Both the position numbers and the translations under genes were made by a program. A stretch of 64,000 nt of DNA, taken from positions 1 through 64,000 of the forward strand of contig CAMNTM010000008.1 in the NCBI GenBank assembly GCA_946558465.1, in the 5' to 3' direction. Below the pieces are notes generated by a model that worked only from the letters and a program-made list of their open reading frames with translations, was not told the DNA's origin and did no database searches. This document shows positions 35,244 to 44,611 of the stretch, piece after piece. Positions within the stretch are counted from its first letter, which is position 1; each line of letters starts with the position of its first letter. The DNA is from an uncultured Lachnospiraceae bacterium. GTDB taxonomy: Bacteria > Bacillota > Clostridia > Lachnospirales > Lachnospiraceae.

Positions 35244-36807
35244 GACATTAAAGATATCTTTCTCCTTGAAAATTACATATCGGGTAAACAGTATTTTATA
35301 TTCTCTTAAGCAGATCCCCTTACTTAAGAAGGCTCTTCCGGAATATCTCTATCAGGTAGAGGCGCTTAAGATTCTGGCGGGCATTATCTCTGGAATATGG
35401 GAGCTTTTGTCCGTGTTTCTAGGCAAGCTTTTGTATCTGCTCGTCATGGTGTACGGGGCGTGTTCACTGTACGACGGTTTCCCGAAAGGAGAGTTATTTC
35501 TACATTTTCTTCTGCCGCTTACGATTTTGGGCGGATTTTTAAATACAAGCATTTTTAATCCTACGAAGGATAAATATTATGCAATGTTTTTGATGCGGAT
35601 GGATGCAAGAGACTATACAATCGTAAATTATGCTTATGCAATCCTGAAAGTTATTGTCGGATTTCTGCCCTTTACATTGTGGTTTGGTATTTTGGGAGAA
35701 GTTCCGTTTTGGCTGTGTTTTGTACTTCCGTTTTCGATTGCAGGGTGCAAGCTGTGTGTAACGGCGTATTCTCTGTGGGATTATGAAAGACGCGGACATG
35801 CCTATAACGAAAATAAAATTAATAAATATCAGTGGCTGTGTGTAGCGATACTATTAGCATTGGCTTATGGTCTGCCTGCTGCAGGATTTGTTCTGCCGAA
35901 AACAGCGTCGGCTGCAGTAATGCTTCTTTTTATACCGGGCGGCGCGGCAGGTATCTGGAAGGTATATTCCTTTAGAGATTATAAGGAAATCAACCGGGAG
36001 CTGCTGTCGCAGCCGGTGAATCAGATGAATACGTCAGCACAGATAACAAAGGCAGCCAACGAGAAAAGGATATCCGCAGATGTCTCTATTACCAGTAACC
36101 GGAAAGGTTTTGAGTATTTGAACGAGCTGTTTATCAAGAGGCATCGGAAGATATTATGGAATTCCACAAAGAAGATATCCTATGTATGTGCCATGCTTGT
36201 CTGTGGTATTCTATTAGTATTTTACCTGAAGCCGGAGAGTAAGCCCGTGGCTAACCAGATGGTTATGGTGTATCTTCCTTATTTTACATTTATTATGTAC
36301 GCGATTAACCGGGGAACCAGCTTTACGCAGGCGCTGTTTATGAATTGCGATCACAGCCTTCTGACTTATTCATTCTATAAACAGCCGCAGTTTGTGCTTA
36401 GATTGTTCCAGATCCGTCTAAGGGAGATTATGAAGATAAATGCTGTGCCGGCACTCATTATCGGTGCGGGTCTTTCGCTGATTCTCTATACATCGGGCGG
36501 AACTAAGCAGCCGCTCAATTATATAATACTGATAGTTTCTGTTCTTTGTATGAGTATGTTTTTTTCGGTCCACTACCTGACGATCTATTATCTGCTCCAG
36601 CCTTACAATGCAGGGACAGAGCTCAAAGGCGGTACATACAAAATCATTCTGTGGGCGACATATTTCTGCTGCTTTTGGCTGATGTATGTCCGGATGTCTA
36701 TTTTTGTTTTCGGAATTATGACCATCTTGTTTTGTGCGCTTTACAGTGTGATTGCCTGTATTTTGGTGTACAGGCTGGCGCCGAAAAGATTTAAGCTTCG
36801 AATGTAA
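35236..36807 (+). CDS. Large ABC permease of unknown substrate
   Basis: This 523-residue membrane protein begins MIKTLKISFSLKITYRVNS and has about ten to twelve hydrophobic spans. A soluble stretch of about 70 residues (YKEINRELLSQ...ELFIKRHRK) splits them in two. It is longer than usual ABC-2 permeases and could represent two fused halves. The track start at 35191 lies inside the ATPase gene; ATG 35236 is preferred, with GGGAGGA upstream. Its 3' end overlaps the convergent flavodoxin gene by 17 bases. Confidence 0.75.
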   Translation: MIKTLKISFSLKITYRVNSILYSLKQIPLLKKALPEYLYQVEALKILAGIISGIWELLSVFLGKLLYLLVMVYGACSLYDGFPKGELFLHFLLPLTILGGFLNTSIFNPTKDKYYAMFLMRMDARDYTIVNYAYAILKVIVGFLPFTLWFGILGEVPFWLCFVLPFSIAGCKLCVTAYSLWDYERRGHAYNENKINKYQWLCVAILLALAYGLPAAGFVLPKTASAAVMLLFIPGGAAGIWKVYSFRDYKEINRELLSQPVNQMNTSAQITKAANEKRISADVSITSNRKGFEYLNELFIKRHRKILWNSTKKISYVCAMLVCGILLVFYLKPESKPVANQMVMVYLPYFTFIMYAINRGTSFTQALFMNCDHSLLTYSFYKQPQFVLRLFQIRLREIMKINAVPALIIGAGLSLILYTSGGTKQPLNYIILIVSVLCMSMFFSVHYLTIYYLLQPYNAGTELKGGTYKIILWATYFCCFWLMYVRMSIFVFGIMTILFCALYSVIACILVYRLAPKRFKLRM

Positions 36808-37354
36808 CATACTGCTTTAAAAATGCCGTGACAGGGCGGATATATTCTCTTGAAGAGATGTCGTAGGAGCCGGAAACGGCCTGTTCAAATATATTATCAA
36901 AGGCAGTCTTCTCTTTTTTGTTTTTCAGCATTGCAGAGGCTGCCTTTATCATGAGTCTGTCGGACAGACACATGTTTTCATAGCAAAGACCGCTTTGCAG
37001 ATAAAAATGCGGGATAAGACTAAGCTCCTCTGCAGACAAATTCTGTGCCCAGAAATCAGAGATGATTTTTTTCTCTGTATTCGGTGTTGCCCCGGTGACA
37101 AACAAAGCAAAGTGCTTGGCGCGGCTTTCCTGAAATATTTGTTTTGCTTTTTTGTAGCCGTCAATCCTGCCTGCGTGCGCACGGGTTCCAAAGACGACGA
37201 TATTATAATCTGATATACTGTCGATTTTTACTGCTTTGTAATCGGTGGAAGTACAGCTTATTCCGTCGGATGACATTTCTTCCGCTATCATTTCTGCATA
37301 TTTCCTGGTAAAGCCGGTTTTGCTTTTATATATAATTATAATCTCATTTTTCAT
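36791..37354 (-). CDS. Flavodoxin-like protein
   Basis: This 187-residue protein has the FMN phosphate loop IIIYKSKTGFTRKYAEMIAEE at the N terminus, and VVFGTRAHAGRIDGYKK and LFVTGATPN as isoalloxazine loops. The C-terminal part (about 110-187) is helical and specific to this subgroup, which resembles HemG-like flavodoxin-domain proteins. It probably carries electrons in the cytosol; its partner is unknown. It overlaps the upstream tetR gene by 11 bases, so the two form one operon. The start codon follows TGGAGG. Confidence 0.85.
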   Translation of the reverse strand: MKNEIIIIYKSKTGFTRKYAEMIAEEMSSDGISCTSTDYKAVKIDSISDYNIVVFGTRAHAGRIDGYKKAKQIFQESRAKHFALFVTGATPNTEKKIISDFWAQNLSAEELSLIPHFYLQSGLCYENMCLSDRLMIKAASAMLKNKKEKTAFDNIFEQAVSGSYDISSREYIRPVTAFLKQYVTFEA

Positions 37355-37919
37355 CTCTGCTTTCCTCCAGTGTTTGGTTTAGGAATGCCTGGTAGGCAGC
37401 TTCCTGACAGCCAAATATCTCATCTGCCGGGATTCCCGGCGAGGTCACCGAAAAGATTGTGCCGATGCCGATGGTGTAAATCAGCATGTGCATGTGCAGC
37501 TGTTCTGCCTGCTTCAAGCTGATATTTAATTTTCGTGCAATAAATTCTGCCGTGTCGGGGTCAGTTTCAGATTGATAAAGTTCATTAAGAGAGGAAATTC
37601 CTTCTCGATTGTGAAGAATAAACATTCTGAATATATGGGGCTCCTCCTTTGCCAGCTGGACATATGCCTGCCCGGCGCTTTGGAACAGGTTGTTTCTGTC
37701 AATACGCTCTGCAGTGTATTGGTGTACGAAGCTTTTTACCTGTTTTATTACATCGCGCCGGAGTCCGTCCATGCTTCGGCAGTAGCTGTAGATCGGCTGG
37801 ACGGAGCAGCCAAGCTTTTCGGCGATATTTTTCACTATGACATACTCAGGGCCGCTGCTTTTAGCAAGCTCAAAAGCAGCATTTACGACCATTTCTTTTG
37901 TTATTTTTTGTTTTGGCAT
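37344..37919 (-). CDS. TetR-family regulator, first gene of the flavodoxin operon
   Basis: This 191-residue protein has an N-terminal helix-turn-helix with ITKEMVVNAAFELAKSSGPEYVIVKNIAEKLGCSVQPIYSYC. A helical effector domain follows. It probably represses its own operon, because a 47-bp palindrome lies directly upstream. The operon holds only this gene and the flavodoxin. The inducer is unknown; redox or iron stress would fit the flavodoxin, but that is inference. Confidence 0.9.
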   Translation of the reverse strand: MPKQKITKEMVVNAAFELAKSSGPEYVIVKNIAEKLGCSVQPIYSYCRSMDGLRRDVIKQVKSFVHQYTAERIDRNNLFQSAGQAYVQLAKEEPHIFRMFILHNREGISSLNELYQSETDPDTAEFIARKLNISLKQAEQLHMHMLIYTIGIGTIFSVTSPGIPADEIFGCQEAAYQAFLNQTLEESRDEK

Positions 37920-37953
37920 TGTGAATTCCTTTCTAAATTTTAGTGAACTAAAA

Positions 37954-38000
37954 ATATATAATCGAGTTATATAAATAGATTATATAACTCGATTATATAT
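37954..38000. promoter_or_regulatory. 47-bp palindrome, probable double TetR operator
   Basis: ATATATAATCGAGTTATATAA (37954-37974) and its perfect 21-base complement (37980-38000) flank ATAGA. Each arm is itself a near-palindrome around TCGAG, so the site may bind two dimers. It lies 35 bases upstream of the tetR start codon. The T-run after it could also make it a rightward hairpin terminator, although no gene would be served. Confidence 0.75.
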
Positions 38001-38123
38001 TTTTTTAAAGACGCTGTCAAGCGCCAAGAAAAGAAAAAATTCATCTGTAAACTTCCCTTAAATTATGTTAAGATAGATAAAAAGCGGAAATAATCAAAGA
38101 AATATGAAAGGAGTAGATATCTT

Positions 38124-38453
38124 ATGGCAGGTTACAAAAATATAGAGAAAGAACAGATATTAGAGCTTAAGGAGGAAGTCTCTTATCAGCCGGGACAGGT
38201 GGTGAGCAAAACCCTTGTTCAGAACAGGGCAGTCAGTGTTACACTCTTTGCTTTTGAAAAGGATGAGGAGATCAGTACTCATGAGTCCGGCGGAGATGCG
38301 ATGGTGACAGTTGTGGAGGGAACGGGAAGATTTACAATTGACGGAAAGGAATATCTTCTAGAGGCAGGGCAGAGCGTTATCATGCCGGCGGGAAAGCCTC
38401 ATGCCGTGTACGGGGAGGAGCGTTTTAAGATGCTTTTGATGGTAGTGTTTTAA
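38124..38453 (+). CDS. Small cupin-domain protein
   Basis: This 109-residue single-domain cupin shows motif 1 as STHESGGDAMVTVVEGTGRF and motif 2 as LEAGQSVIMPAGKPHAV. The usual metal ligands are only partly kept: His in STHESGGD, Glu near VVEG, and His in KPHAV. It starts behind GAAAGGAG. Such small cupins are often annotated as sugar- or metal-binding proteins without a known reaction. No neighbour gives a clear pathway. Confidence 0.85.
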   Translation: MAGYKNIEKEQILELKEEVSYQPGQVVSKTLVQNRAVSVTLFAFEKDEEISTHESGGDAMVTVVEGTGRFTIDGKEYLLEAGQSVIMPAGKPHAVYGEERFKMLLMVVF

Positions 38454-38545
38454 ATATGGCGGTGTTTCAAATTCAAAGGACAGCTTTGGCGGAAGATATA
38501 TCCATACATTAAGCATGAAGGGTACACAAGGAAGGAGAAGCGTAA

Positions 38546-39304
38546 GTGGAGGCATATACAGGCTTTGCGGCAGTTTATGATATTTTTATGGACAATGTTC
38601 CCTATAAGGATTGGGCAGATTATATACAGAAGCTTCTCCGGGAGTATGGAATCGAAGACGGTCTTGTTCTGGAGCTTGGCTGTGGTACAGGGAGCATGTC
38701 AGAAAGACTGGCAGGCTTTGGGTATGACATGATCGGCGTGGACTTTTCCGGGGAGATGCTGGAGATTGCCAGAGAGAAGCAGGAGGAGAGCGGGCATGAT
38801 ATCCTTTATCTTATGCAGGATATGAGGCAGTTTGAGCTGTATGGGACAGTTCGCGCTGTTATATGTGTATGTGATTCGGTGAATTATATTACAGAGAAGG
38901 AGGAACTAAAAGAGGTATTCCGTCTGGTAAATAATTATCTGGATCCGGGAGGACTCTTTTTCTTTGATTTCAATACGGAATATAAGTACCGCAAAATTCT
39001 GGGGACTCAGGTAATCGCAGAGGATCGGGAAGAATGCAGCTTTATCTGGGACAATTATTATGATGAAAGTGAGCGGCTGAATGAATATGAGCTGACGCTC
39101 TTTATTCAGGAAAGGGAGCAGAAGGGACTGTACCGGAAGCTTCAGGAAACGCATCTTCAGAGAGCTTATACACTTACAGAGATGAAAAGACTGCTGGAGG
39201 CTTCCGGGCTTTGTTTTACAGCGGCCTATGATGCATATACGAAAAAGCCTCCTCATGAAGAAAGCGAAAGAATCTGCATTATAGCAGCAGAGCGGGGAAA
39301 ATGA
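38546..39304 (+). CDS. Class I SAM-dependent methyltransferase
   Basis: This 252-residue protein has motif I LVLELGCGTGSMSERLAG and the acidic GVDFSGEMLEIAREK loop that binds SAM. VICVCDSVNYI and DPGGLFFFDFN match motifs II-III. It begins MEAYTGFAAVYDIFMD, common to a broad group of small-molecule methyltransferases. The start is GTG 38546 after GGAAGGAG. It lies 65 bases before hslO; the substrate is unknown. Confidence 0.88.
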   Translation: MEAYTGFAAVYDIFMDNVPYKDWADYIQKLLREYGIEDGLVLELGCGTGSMSERLAGFGYDMIGVDFSGEMLEIAREKQEESGHDILYLMQDMRQFELYGTVRAVICVCDSVNYITEKEELKEVFRLVNNYLDPGGLFFFDFNTEYKYRKILGTQVIAEDREECSFIWDNYYDESERLNEYELTLFIQEREQKGLYRKLQETHLQRAYTLTEMKRLLEASGLCFTAAYDAYTKKPPHEESERICIIAAERGK

Positions 39305-39369
39305 GTATAGACAAGAATCTGATTGTATAGGCTGAAAGCAGGGCACATAGAGAAGGAGAGTTGAGACAG

Positions 39370-40245
39370 ATGAAGGATTATATTGTAAGAGCAACAGCAG
39401 CAAAGGGACAGGTTCGAGCCTTTGCTGCCAGAACGACACAGCTTGTTGAGACAGCAAGAGTCCGTCACAGCACAAGCCCGGTGGCGACAGCGGCGCTTGG
39501 ACGTCTTTTGACAGCAGGTGCCATGATGGGGAGTATGATGAAAAATGATACGGATATGCTGACACTGATGATACGCAGCGGAGGGCCTCTGGGAGGAATT
39601 ACAGTGACCGCAGACAGTCATGCGAATGTAAAAGGTTATGTGCAGAATCCAGATGTGATGCTGCCTGCGAAGAACGGAAAGCTGGATGTAGGCGGAGCAG
39701 TGGGAGCAGGTCTTTTACAGGTTATCAAGGATATGGGGTTAAAGGAGCCGTATGCAGGACAGACGATTCTTGTAAGCAGTGAGATTGCAGAGGATCTGAC
39801 CTATTATTTTGCAAATTCGGAGCAGATACCTTCCTCGGTAGGTTTAGGAGTTTTGATGGAGAAAAATAATACCGTCAAATGCGCCGGAGGATTTCTTCTT
39901 CAGCTCATGCCGTTTGCTGAGGAGAAGACGATTGATGTGCTGGAGGAAAATTTAAAGAGGGTTACCTCTGTTACTGCATTATTGGAAAAAGAATATACAC
40001 CGGAGCAGATTTTAGCGGAGCTTTTAGGAGATCTGGAGCTTATGGTTACGGATACGCTTGATACAAGATTTTACTGTAACTGTTCGAAGGAGCGGGTAGA
40101 GCAGGCAGTAGTCAGCATCGGCAGGAGAGATATTCAGGAGATGATAGAGGAAGGGAAGGACATAGAGGTAAAATGTCATTTCTGTAATACAGCGTATCAC
40201 TATACGGTAGAGGATTTGAAGCGGATTATCAAAAGAAGCAGATAG
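39370..40245 (+). CDS. hslO: Redox-regulated chaperone Hsp33
   Basis: This 291-residue cytosolic holdase is switched on by oxidation of its zinc centre. The C-terminal zinc cysteines are visible as FYCNCSKERV and KCHFCNTAYHY, the CXC and CXXC pairs. The N-terminal domain has VRATAAKGQVRAFAARTT and SPVATAALGRLLTAGAMMGSM. The track starts at TTG 39361. ATG 39370 is preferred, giving the normal MKDYIVRATA start with GGAGAG upstream. Confidence 0.95.
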   Translation: MKDYIVRATAAKGQVRAFAARTTQLVETARVRHSTSPVATAALGRLLTAGAMMGSMMKNDTDMLTLMIRSGGPLGGITVTADSHANVKGYVQNPDVMLPAKNGKLDVGGAVGAGLLQVIKDMGLKEPYAGQTILVSSEIAEDLTYYFANSEQIPSSVGLGVLMEKNNTVKCAGGFLLQLMPFAEEKTIDVLEENLKRVTSVTALLEKEYTPEQILAELLGDLELMVTDTLDTRFYCNCSKERVEQAVVSIGRRDIQEMIEEGKDIEVKCHFCNTAYHYTVEDLKRIIKRSR

Positions 40246-40336
40246 TCAGATACTTTGATGGAGGCAGCGGGATAGCAGGCAGGTTTGTCTGGTGCAATGC
40301 TTTGCAGGAATAAAGGAAAAGGAGAAAAGGAAGGGT

Positions 40337-42271
40337 ATGAAGCATGGATTTGTGAAAACAGCGGCAGTTACCCCTGATATCCGGGTAGCGGATGTTGCTT
40401 ATAATACAGAACAGATCTGCAGACTGATAGATAAGACGGCAGAGGAGGGAGCAAAGGTAACAGTATTTCCTGAGCTGTGCGTCACAGGCTATACCTGCGG
40501 AGATTTATTTACACAGGAGCTTTTGCTTAAGAGAGCGAGAGAGGCTCTTCATATCATTGCGTCGCATACAGAGGGAAAGGACGGAATTATTTTTGCAGGG
40601 GCTCCTGTTGCAGTCGACGGGGAGCTGTACAATGTGGCAGCGGCGTTTGGCGGAGGAAAAATTCTGGGACTTACAACGAAAACATTTCTTCCAAATTACG
40701 GGGAGTTTTATGAGATGCGTCAGTTTCGTCCGGGACCGCCGCAGGCAAGGGAGATTTTTTTTGACGGGGAGAGAATCCCCTTTGGTCCGCAGCTTCTTTT
40801 TACAGCCCGCGAGATGGATTCTCTGATTATCTCTGCGGAAATCTGTGAGGATGTGTGGTCTCCTGTTCCGCCGAGTATTGAGGCAGTAAGAGAGGGCGCG
40901 GTGCTGATCGTGAATTGCTCTGCCAGCGATGAGACAGTTGGAAAGGCGGATTACCGCAGGAGTCTTATTGCCGGACAGTCTGCGCGTCTTATCTGCGGCT
41001 ATGTGTATGCGAATGCCGGAGAAGGGGAATCTACGACGGATCTTGTTTTCGGAGGGCATAATCTGATTGCAGAAAATGGTACGGTGCTGGCCTGTGCAAG
41101 ACGATTTGAAAATGGGGTTGTCTATTCGGAGATTGACATACAGAGGCTAAATGGAGAGCGGCGGAAAAATACGACCTTCCAGGCAGCTGACGAGCGAAGG
41201 CTTATAAGGATACCATTTTCAATAGGCTGGGAGGAAACAAAGCTTACACGGCAGTTTCCGGCGCTTCCGTTTGTACCGGATGAAACGGGAGAGCGTAACC
41301 GGCGGTGCGAAGAGATTTTGATGATACAGGCAATGGGGCTTAAGAAGCGCCTGATGCATACAGGAGCAGAAAGTGCGGTTGTAGGAATCTCAGGAGGCCT
41401 GGATTCTACGCTTGCGCTTCTGGTTACAGCAAAGGCTTTTGATATGCTGGGGTATGACAGAAGCGGGATTACAGCGGTAACGATGCCCTGCTTTGGAACT
41501 ACGGACAGAACTTACCGGAATGCGTGTAAAATGGGTAGAAAGCTTGGAGCGGAGCTGCGGGAGGTCCCGATTGGCGACTCGGTACTGTGCCATTTCAGAG
41601 ACATCGGACATTCGAAGGATAGGCAGGATGTAACCTTTGAAAACGCGCAGGCGAGAGAGCGTACCCAGGTATTGATGGATATTGCAAATCAGACAGGGGG
41701 ACTTGTGATAGGAACCGGTGACATGTCGGAGCTTGCACTAGGATGGGCAACCTATAACGGAGATCATATGTCTATGTATGGAGTCAACGCTTCGGTGCCT
41801 AAGACATTGGTAAAGCATCTTGTACACTATTATGCAGATACCTGTGAGGATAAGGAGCTGCGGGAGGTACTGTATGATGTCCTCGATACGCCGGTGAGTC
41901 CGGAGCTGCTTCCGCCGAAGGATGGAGTGATAGCCCAGAAGACGGAAGATCTGGTGGGACCTTATGAGCTTCATGACTTTTTTCTCTATTATATGCTGCG
42001 CTTCGGCTATGCGCCGGGAAAAATTTTCCGGCTGGCCAGGGAAACCTTTGCAGATGAATATAGTCCCGAAGTTATCTATAAATGGCTTCGGACATTTTAC
42101 CGGAGATTTTTCAGCCAGCAGTTTAAACGTTCCTGCCTTCCGGATGGACCAAAGGTAGGTACAGTAGCATTATCGCCGAGAGGAGACTGGAGGATGCCAA
42201 GTGACGCCAGCGTGACTATATGGATAGAAGAATTAGAGACGGCAGGAAAGGAATTGAAAAGACAGAATTAA
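40337..42271 (+). CDS. nadE: Glutamine-dependent NAD+ synthetase
   Basis: This enzyme of about 644 residues amidates nicotinate adenine dinucleotide using ammonia from glutamine. The N-terminal nitrilase-type glutaminase (about 1-290) shows the catalytic triad regions FPELCVTGY, TKTFLPNYGEFYE and SAEICEDVWSP. The C-terminal synthetase has the ATP loop GISGGLDSTLAL and GTGDMSELALGW. The track start at 40292 adds an unlikely basic tail; ATG 40337 is preferred, with AGGAAGGG close upstream. Confidence 0.94.
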   Translation: MKHGFVKTAAVTPDIRVADVAYNTEQICRLIDKTAEEGAKVTVFPELCVTGYTCGDLFTQELLLKRAREALHIIASHTEGKDGIIFAGAPVAVDGELYNVAAAFGGGKILGLTTKTFLPNYGEFYEMRQFRPGPPQAREIFFDGERIPFGPQLLFTAREMDSLIISAEICEDVWSPVPPSIEAVREGAVLIVNCSASDETVGKADYRRSLIAGQSARLICGYVYANAGEGESTTDLVFGGHNLIAENGTVLACARRFENGVVYSEIDIQRLNGERRKNTTFQAADERRLIRIPFSIGWEETKLTRQFPALPFVPDETGERNRRCEEILMIQAMGLKKRLMHTGAESAVVGISGGLDSTLALLVTAKAFDMLGYDRSGITAVTMPCFGTTDRTYRNACKMGRKLGAELREVPIGDSVLCHFRDIGHSKDRQDVTFENAQARERTQVLMDIANQTGGLVIGTGDMSELALGWATYNGDHMSMYGVNASVPKTLVKHLVHYYADTCEDKELREVLYDVLDTPVSPELLPPKDGVIAQKTEDLVGPYELHDFFLYYMLRFGYAPGKIFRLARETFADEYSPEVIYKWLRTFYRRFFSQQFKRSCLPDGPKVGTVALSPRGDWRMPSDASVTIWIEELETAGKELKRQN

Positions 42272-42273
42272 GC

Positions 42274-42303
42274 TTGCACTTATGATGTTTAATGTTGTAT
42301 AAT
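42274..42303 (+). promoter_or_regulatory. SigA-type promoter of the hemerythrin-receiver gene
   Basis: TTGCAC (42274-42279) and TATAAT (42298-42303) with an 18-base spacer, directly after the nadE stop. The gene is therefore probably transcribed alone. Confidence 0.75.
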
Positions 42304-42352
42304 AAAAGTTATAGGAATAATAAGTTTGGTTGCAGCAAAGGAGGATATTTAC

Positions 42353-43726
42353 ATGGACACCCAATTTGTATGGCAGGAAGAGTACAATATCGGAGTAGAT
42401 ATTATTGATAAGGAGCATGAGAGGCTTTTTAAGATTATCAATAAGCTTTTTGCATTCAAAGAGGAGGATAAGAACAGCCAGTGGGCATGCCAGGAAGGGA
42501 TAAAATTCTTCAAGGGACATGCGATGAAGCATTTTGCAGATGAAGAAGCATATATGGAGTCGATTAATTATGAAGGACTTGAACAGCACAAGCATATACA
42601 TAAGGGATTTCGGGAAAATACACTTCCGGCATTAGAGCAGGAATTGGAGCAGACGGATTATGCTGCAGATACAGTGGAACATTTTTTAGGTGTGTGCGCC
42701 GGATTGCTGATTGGACATACTCTGACGGAGGATCTTTCGATTACGGGAAAGAGTGTGAGAAAATGGGAGAATATTCTGCCCAGTGAAGAGCTTGAGGCTA
42801 TGAAAAAGGTTATTGTTCAGCTTGTATTTGATATGTTTCATCTGGAATCGCAGATGATAAGCGATGTCTATAACGGAGAGAAATTCGGAAAAGGGGTATA
42901 TTACCGCCTGGTTTACGGGACAGAGCAGGATGAAAAAAGACAAGAGGTTATCATGGTCTTTGAGGAGAAGCTGCTGATAGGTACAGTTGGAAAGGTCATG
43001 GGGATCCAGACAAATAAGCTGGACAGTATGTTGATTCATGCTGCCAGATACACGGCACAGCAGTTTGTGAAGCGTGTTATGGAATGCTTTCCGGATATGG
43101 AAGGATATGAGCTGAAGGAAGAAAATCTTTTGACTTATGAACAGTTCCAAAAGGTATTTGAACGTGAGAGGATGCAGGTGAGCCTGTTATTCAGTACGGG
43201 CGAGGGATATTTTTCTTATTGTGCTATTGCGCCTCATTTACTCCAGGAGGGAGTAGGGACTCCGATTGAAACAGAAAATGCTATGACTGAAGTCGAGAAA
43301 TATCTTATGAAGAGGAAGACACAGGAAGCAGAGGAAGAGGAAAATCCGAAGCCGAAAGTACTTGTGGTTGATGATTCTATGACGATACGTCAGGGGATAA
43401 AACAGCTTCTGGAGGAAGATTATGAGGTTGCATTAGTTGAATCCGGAATTGCGGCTATCCGGGCCGTTACTTTAAACAGACCGGATTTGATTCTTCTGGA
43501 CTACGAGATGCCGGTCTGTGACGGAAGGCAGACATTAGCAATGCTCCGTTCCGAAAAGGAGTTTGAGAATCTTCCCGTTATCTTTCTGACAGGCAGAAGC
43601 GACCCGGAGAGTGTGAAAAAGGTAAGAGCGTTAAAGCCGGCCGGGTATTTATTAAAGTATTTAAAACCGGCGGAGATTAAGAAAAAAATAGATGATTTTT
43701 TTGAAAAGACAGAAGGCGGAATGTAA
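42353..43726 (+). CDS. Hemerythrin - CheX-like - response-regulator receiver fusion protein
   Basis: This 457-residue cytosolic protein has three parts. Residues 1-135 form a bacteriohemerythrin with the di-iron ligands in VDIIDKEHERL, GHAMKHFADEEAYM and EQHKHIHKGF. Residues 170-310 resemble a CheX-type domain, but the ExxN phosphatase pair is not evident (HAARYTAQQF). Residues 335-455 are a receiver with the acid pair Asp340-341, phospho-acceptor Asp383 in LLDYEMP, and Lys in LKYLKPAE. It may couple oxygen sensing to a phosphorelay. The start is ATG 42353 after AAAGGAGG. No kinase or chemotaxis gene is nearby. Confidence 0.85.
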   Translation: MDTQFVWQEEYNIGVDIIDKEHERLFKIINKLFAFKEEDKNSQWACQEGIKFFKGHAMKHFADEEAYMESINYEGLEQHKHIHKGFRENTLPALEQELEQTDYAADTVEHFLGVCAGLLIGHTLTEDLSITGKSVRKWENILPSEELEAMKKVIVQLVFDMFHLESQMISDVYNGEKFGKGVYYRLVYGTEQDEKRQEVIMVFEEKLLIGTVGKVMGIQTNKLDSMLIHAARYTAQQFVKRVMECFPDMEGYELKEENLLTYEQFQKVFERERMQVSLLFSTGEGYFSYCAIAPHLLQEGVGTPIETENAMTEVEKYLMKRKTQEAEEEENPKPKVLVVDDSMTIRQGIKQLLEEDYEVALVESGIAAIRAVTLNRPDLILLDYEMPVCDGRQTLAMLRSEKEFENLPVIFLTGRSDPESVKKVRALKPAGYLLKYLKPAEIKKKIDDFFEKTEGGM

Positions 43727-43754
43727 CACATTTTTAAGATTTACAAATAAAACG

Positions 43755-43795
43755 CCCGCTGCACTATGAATATTTCATACGGCAGCGGGTTTTGT
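43755..43795. terminator. Terminator between convergent genes
   Basis: CCCGCTGC (43755-43762)/GCAGCGGG (43782-43789) with inner ATGAA/TTCAT, then TTTTGTTTT. A-rich sequence on the left side allows use by the minus-strand S1 gene as well. Confidence 0.85.
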
Positions 43796-43820
43796 TTTAT
43801 ATTCAGAAACACGGTTCTGC

Positions 43821-44519
43821 TTATAACTTGATATTTTTAAATAAATCTCCAAGATTTGTTCCGATGCTTTCGGATTTTGGGATAACAACCCTTTCTTCCG
43901 GCTCTTCATGGACCTCCGCAAGAGCTTTCATGCTGAGACTGATCTTGCCATCCTTAACTCCGATAATTTTAACAGACACTTCTTCGCCGACATTCAATAC
44001 ATCCTTAGGAGCTTTTACACGCTTCTGACTGATCTGTGAAACGTGGACAAGACCTGACAGTCCGTTCTCCAGACGTACAAAGGCACCGTAATTCTGCAGG
44101 GTTTCCACAGTACCCTTCATAACGCTTCCAACCTTTACGCCTGCAATCTTTTCCTCCAGAGCTTTTCTTTCTTTTTCCTTCAGAATTTCCCGTGCGGAAA
44201 GTACAAGGCGGTTATTTGCCTGGTCTGCGTCAATGACCTGAACCTCGATGTCCTTAAGAAGATAGGTCTCCAAATCCTCGATGTAAGATAATGACAGCTT
44301 GGAAGCGGGGATAAATCCTCGTAAACCTTCAACCATAGCGATAGCACCGCCGTTTACAATCCCCTCAACCTTTACGGGAAGAACCGTTTTATTCTCCATG
44401 TAGGCTTTCACAACATTCCAGGGGTTTGCGTCGTCAAAATGCTCTTCCAGGTCCGCCATAGTTACTTCCTTTGGAGCATTTTCCATTGTAGTTTCTTGTT
44501 GTAATAATTCTTCACTCAT
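43821..44519 (-). CDS. S1-domain RNA-binding protein (ribosomal protein S1-like)
   Basis: This 232-residue protein has two S1 domains. The first (about 45-110) reads KVEGIVNGGAIAMVEGLRGFIPASKLS. The second (about 128-200) reads GSVMKGTVETLQNYGAFVRLENGLSGLVHVSQIS with GKISLSMKAL. Full S1 has four to six domains, so this is the short Firmicute form that may help bind mRNA or regulate translation. It has a good promoter and is divergent from ppaC. Confidence 0.9.
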   Translation of the reverse strand: MSEELLQQETTMENAPKEVTMADLEEHFDDANPWNVVKAYMENKTVLPVKVEGIVNGGAIAMVEGLRGFIPASKLSLSYIEDLETYLLKDIEVQVIDADQANNRLVLSAREILKEKERKALEEKIAGVKVGSVMKGTVETLQNYGAFVRLENGLSGLVHVSQISQKRVKAPKDVLNVGEEVSVKIIGVKDGKISLSMKALAEVHEEPEERVVIPKSESIGTNLGDLFKNIKL

Positions 44520-44611
44520 AGTAATAATTCCCTTCCTATACCTGCGGTTTCCAGCTGATACCGCTGAAAAATGGTCGGCAGTCTGACAGCTGGTTCAGTA
44601 TTCATTGTATA

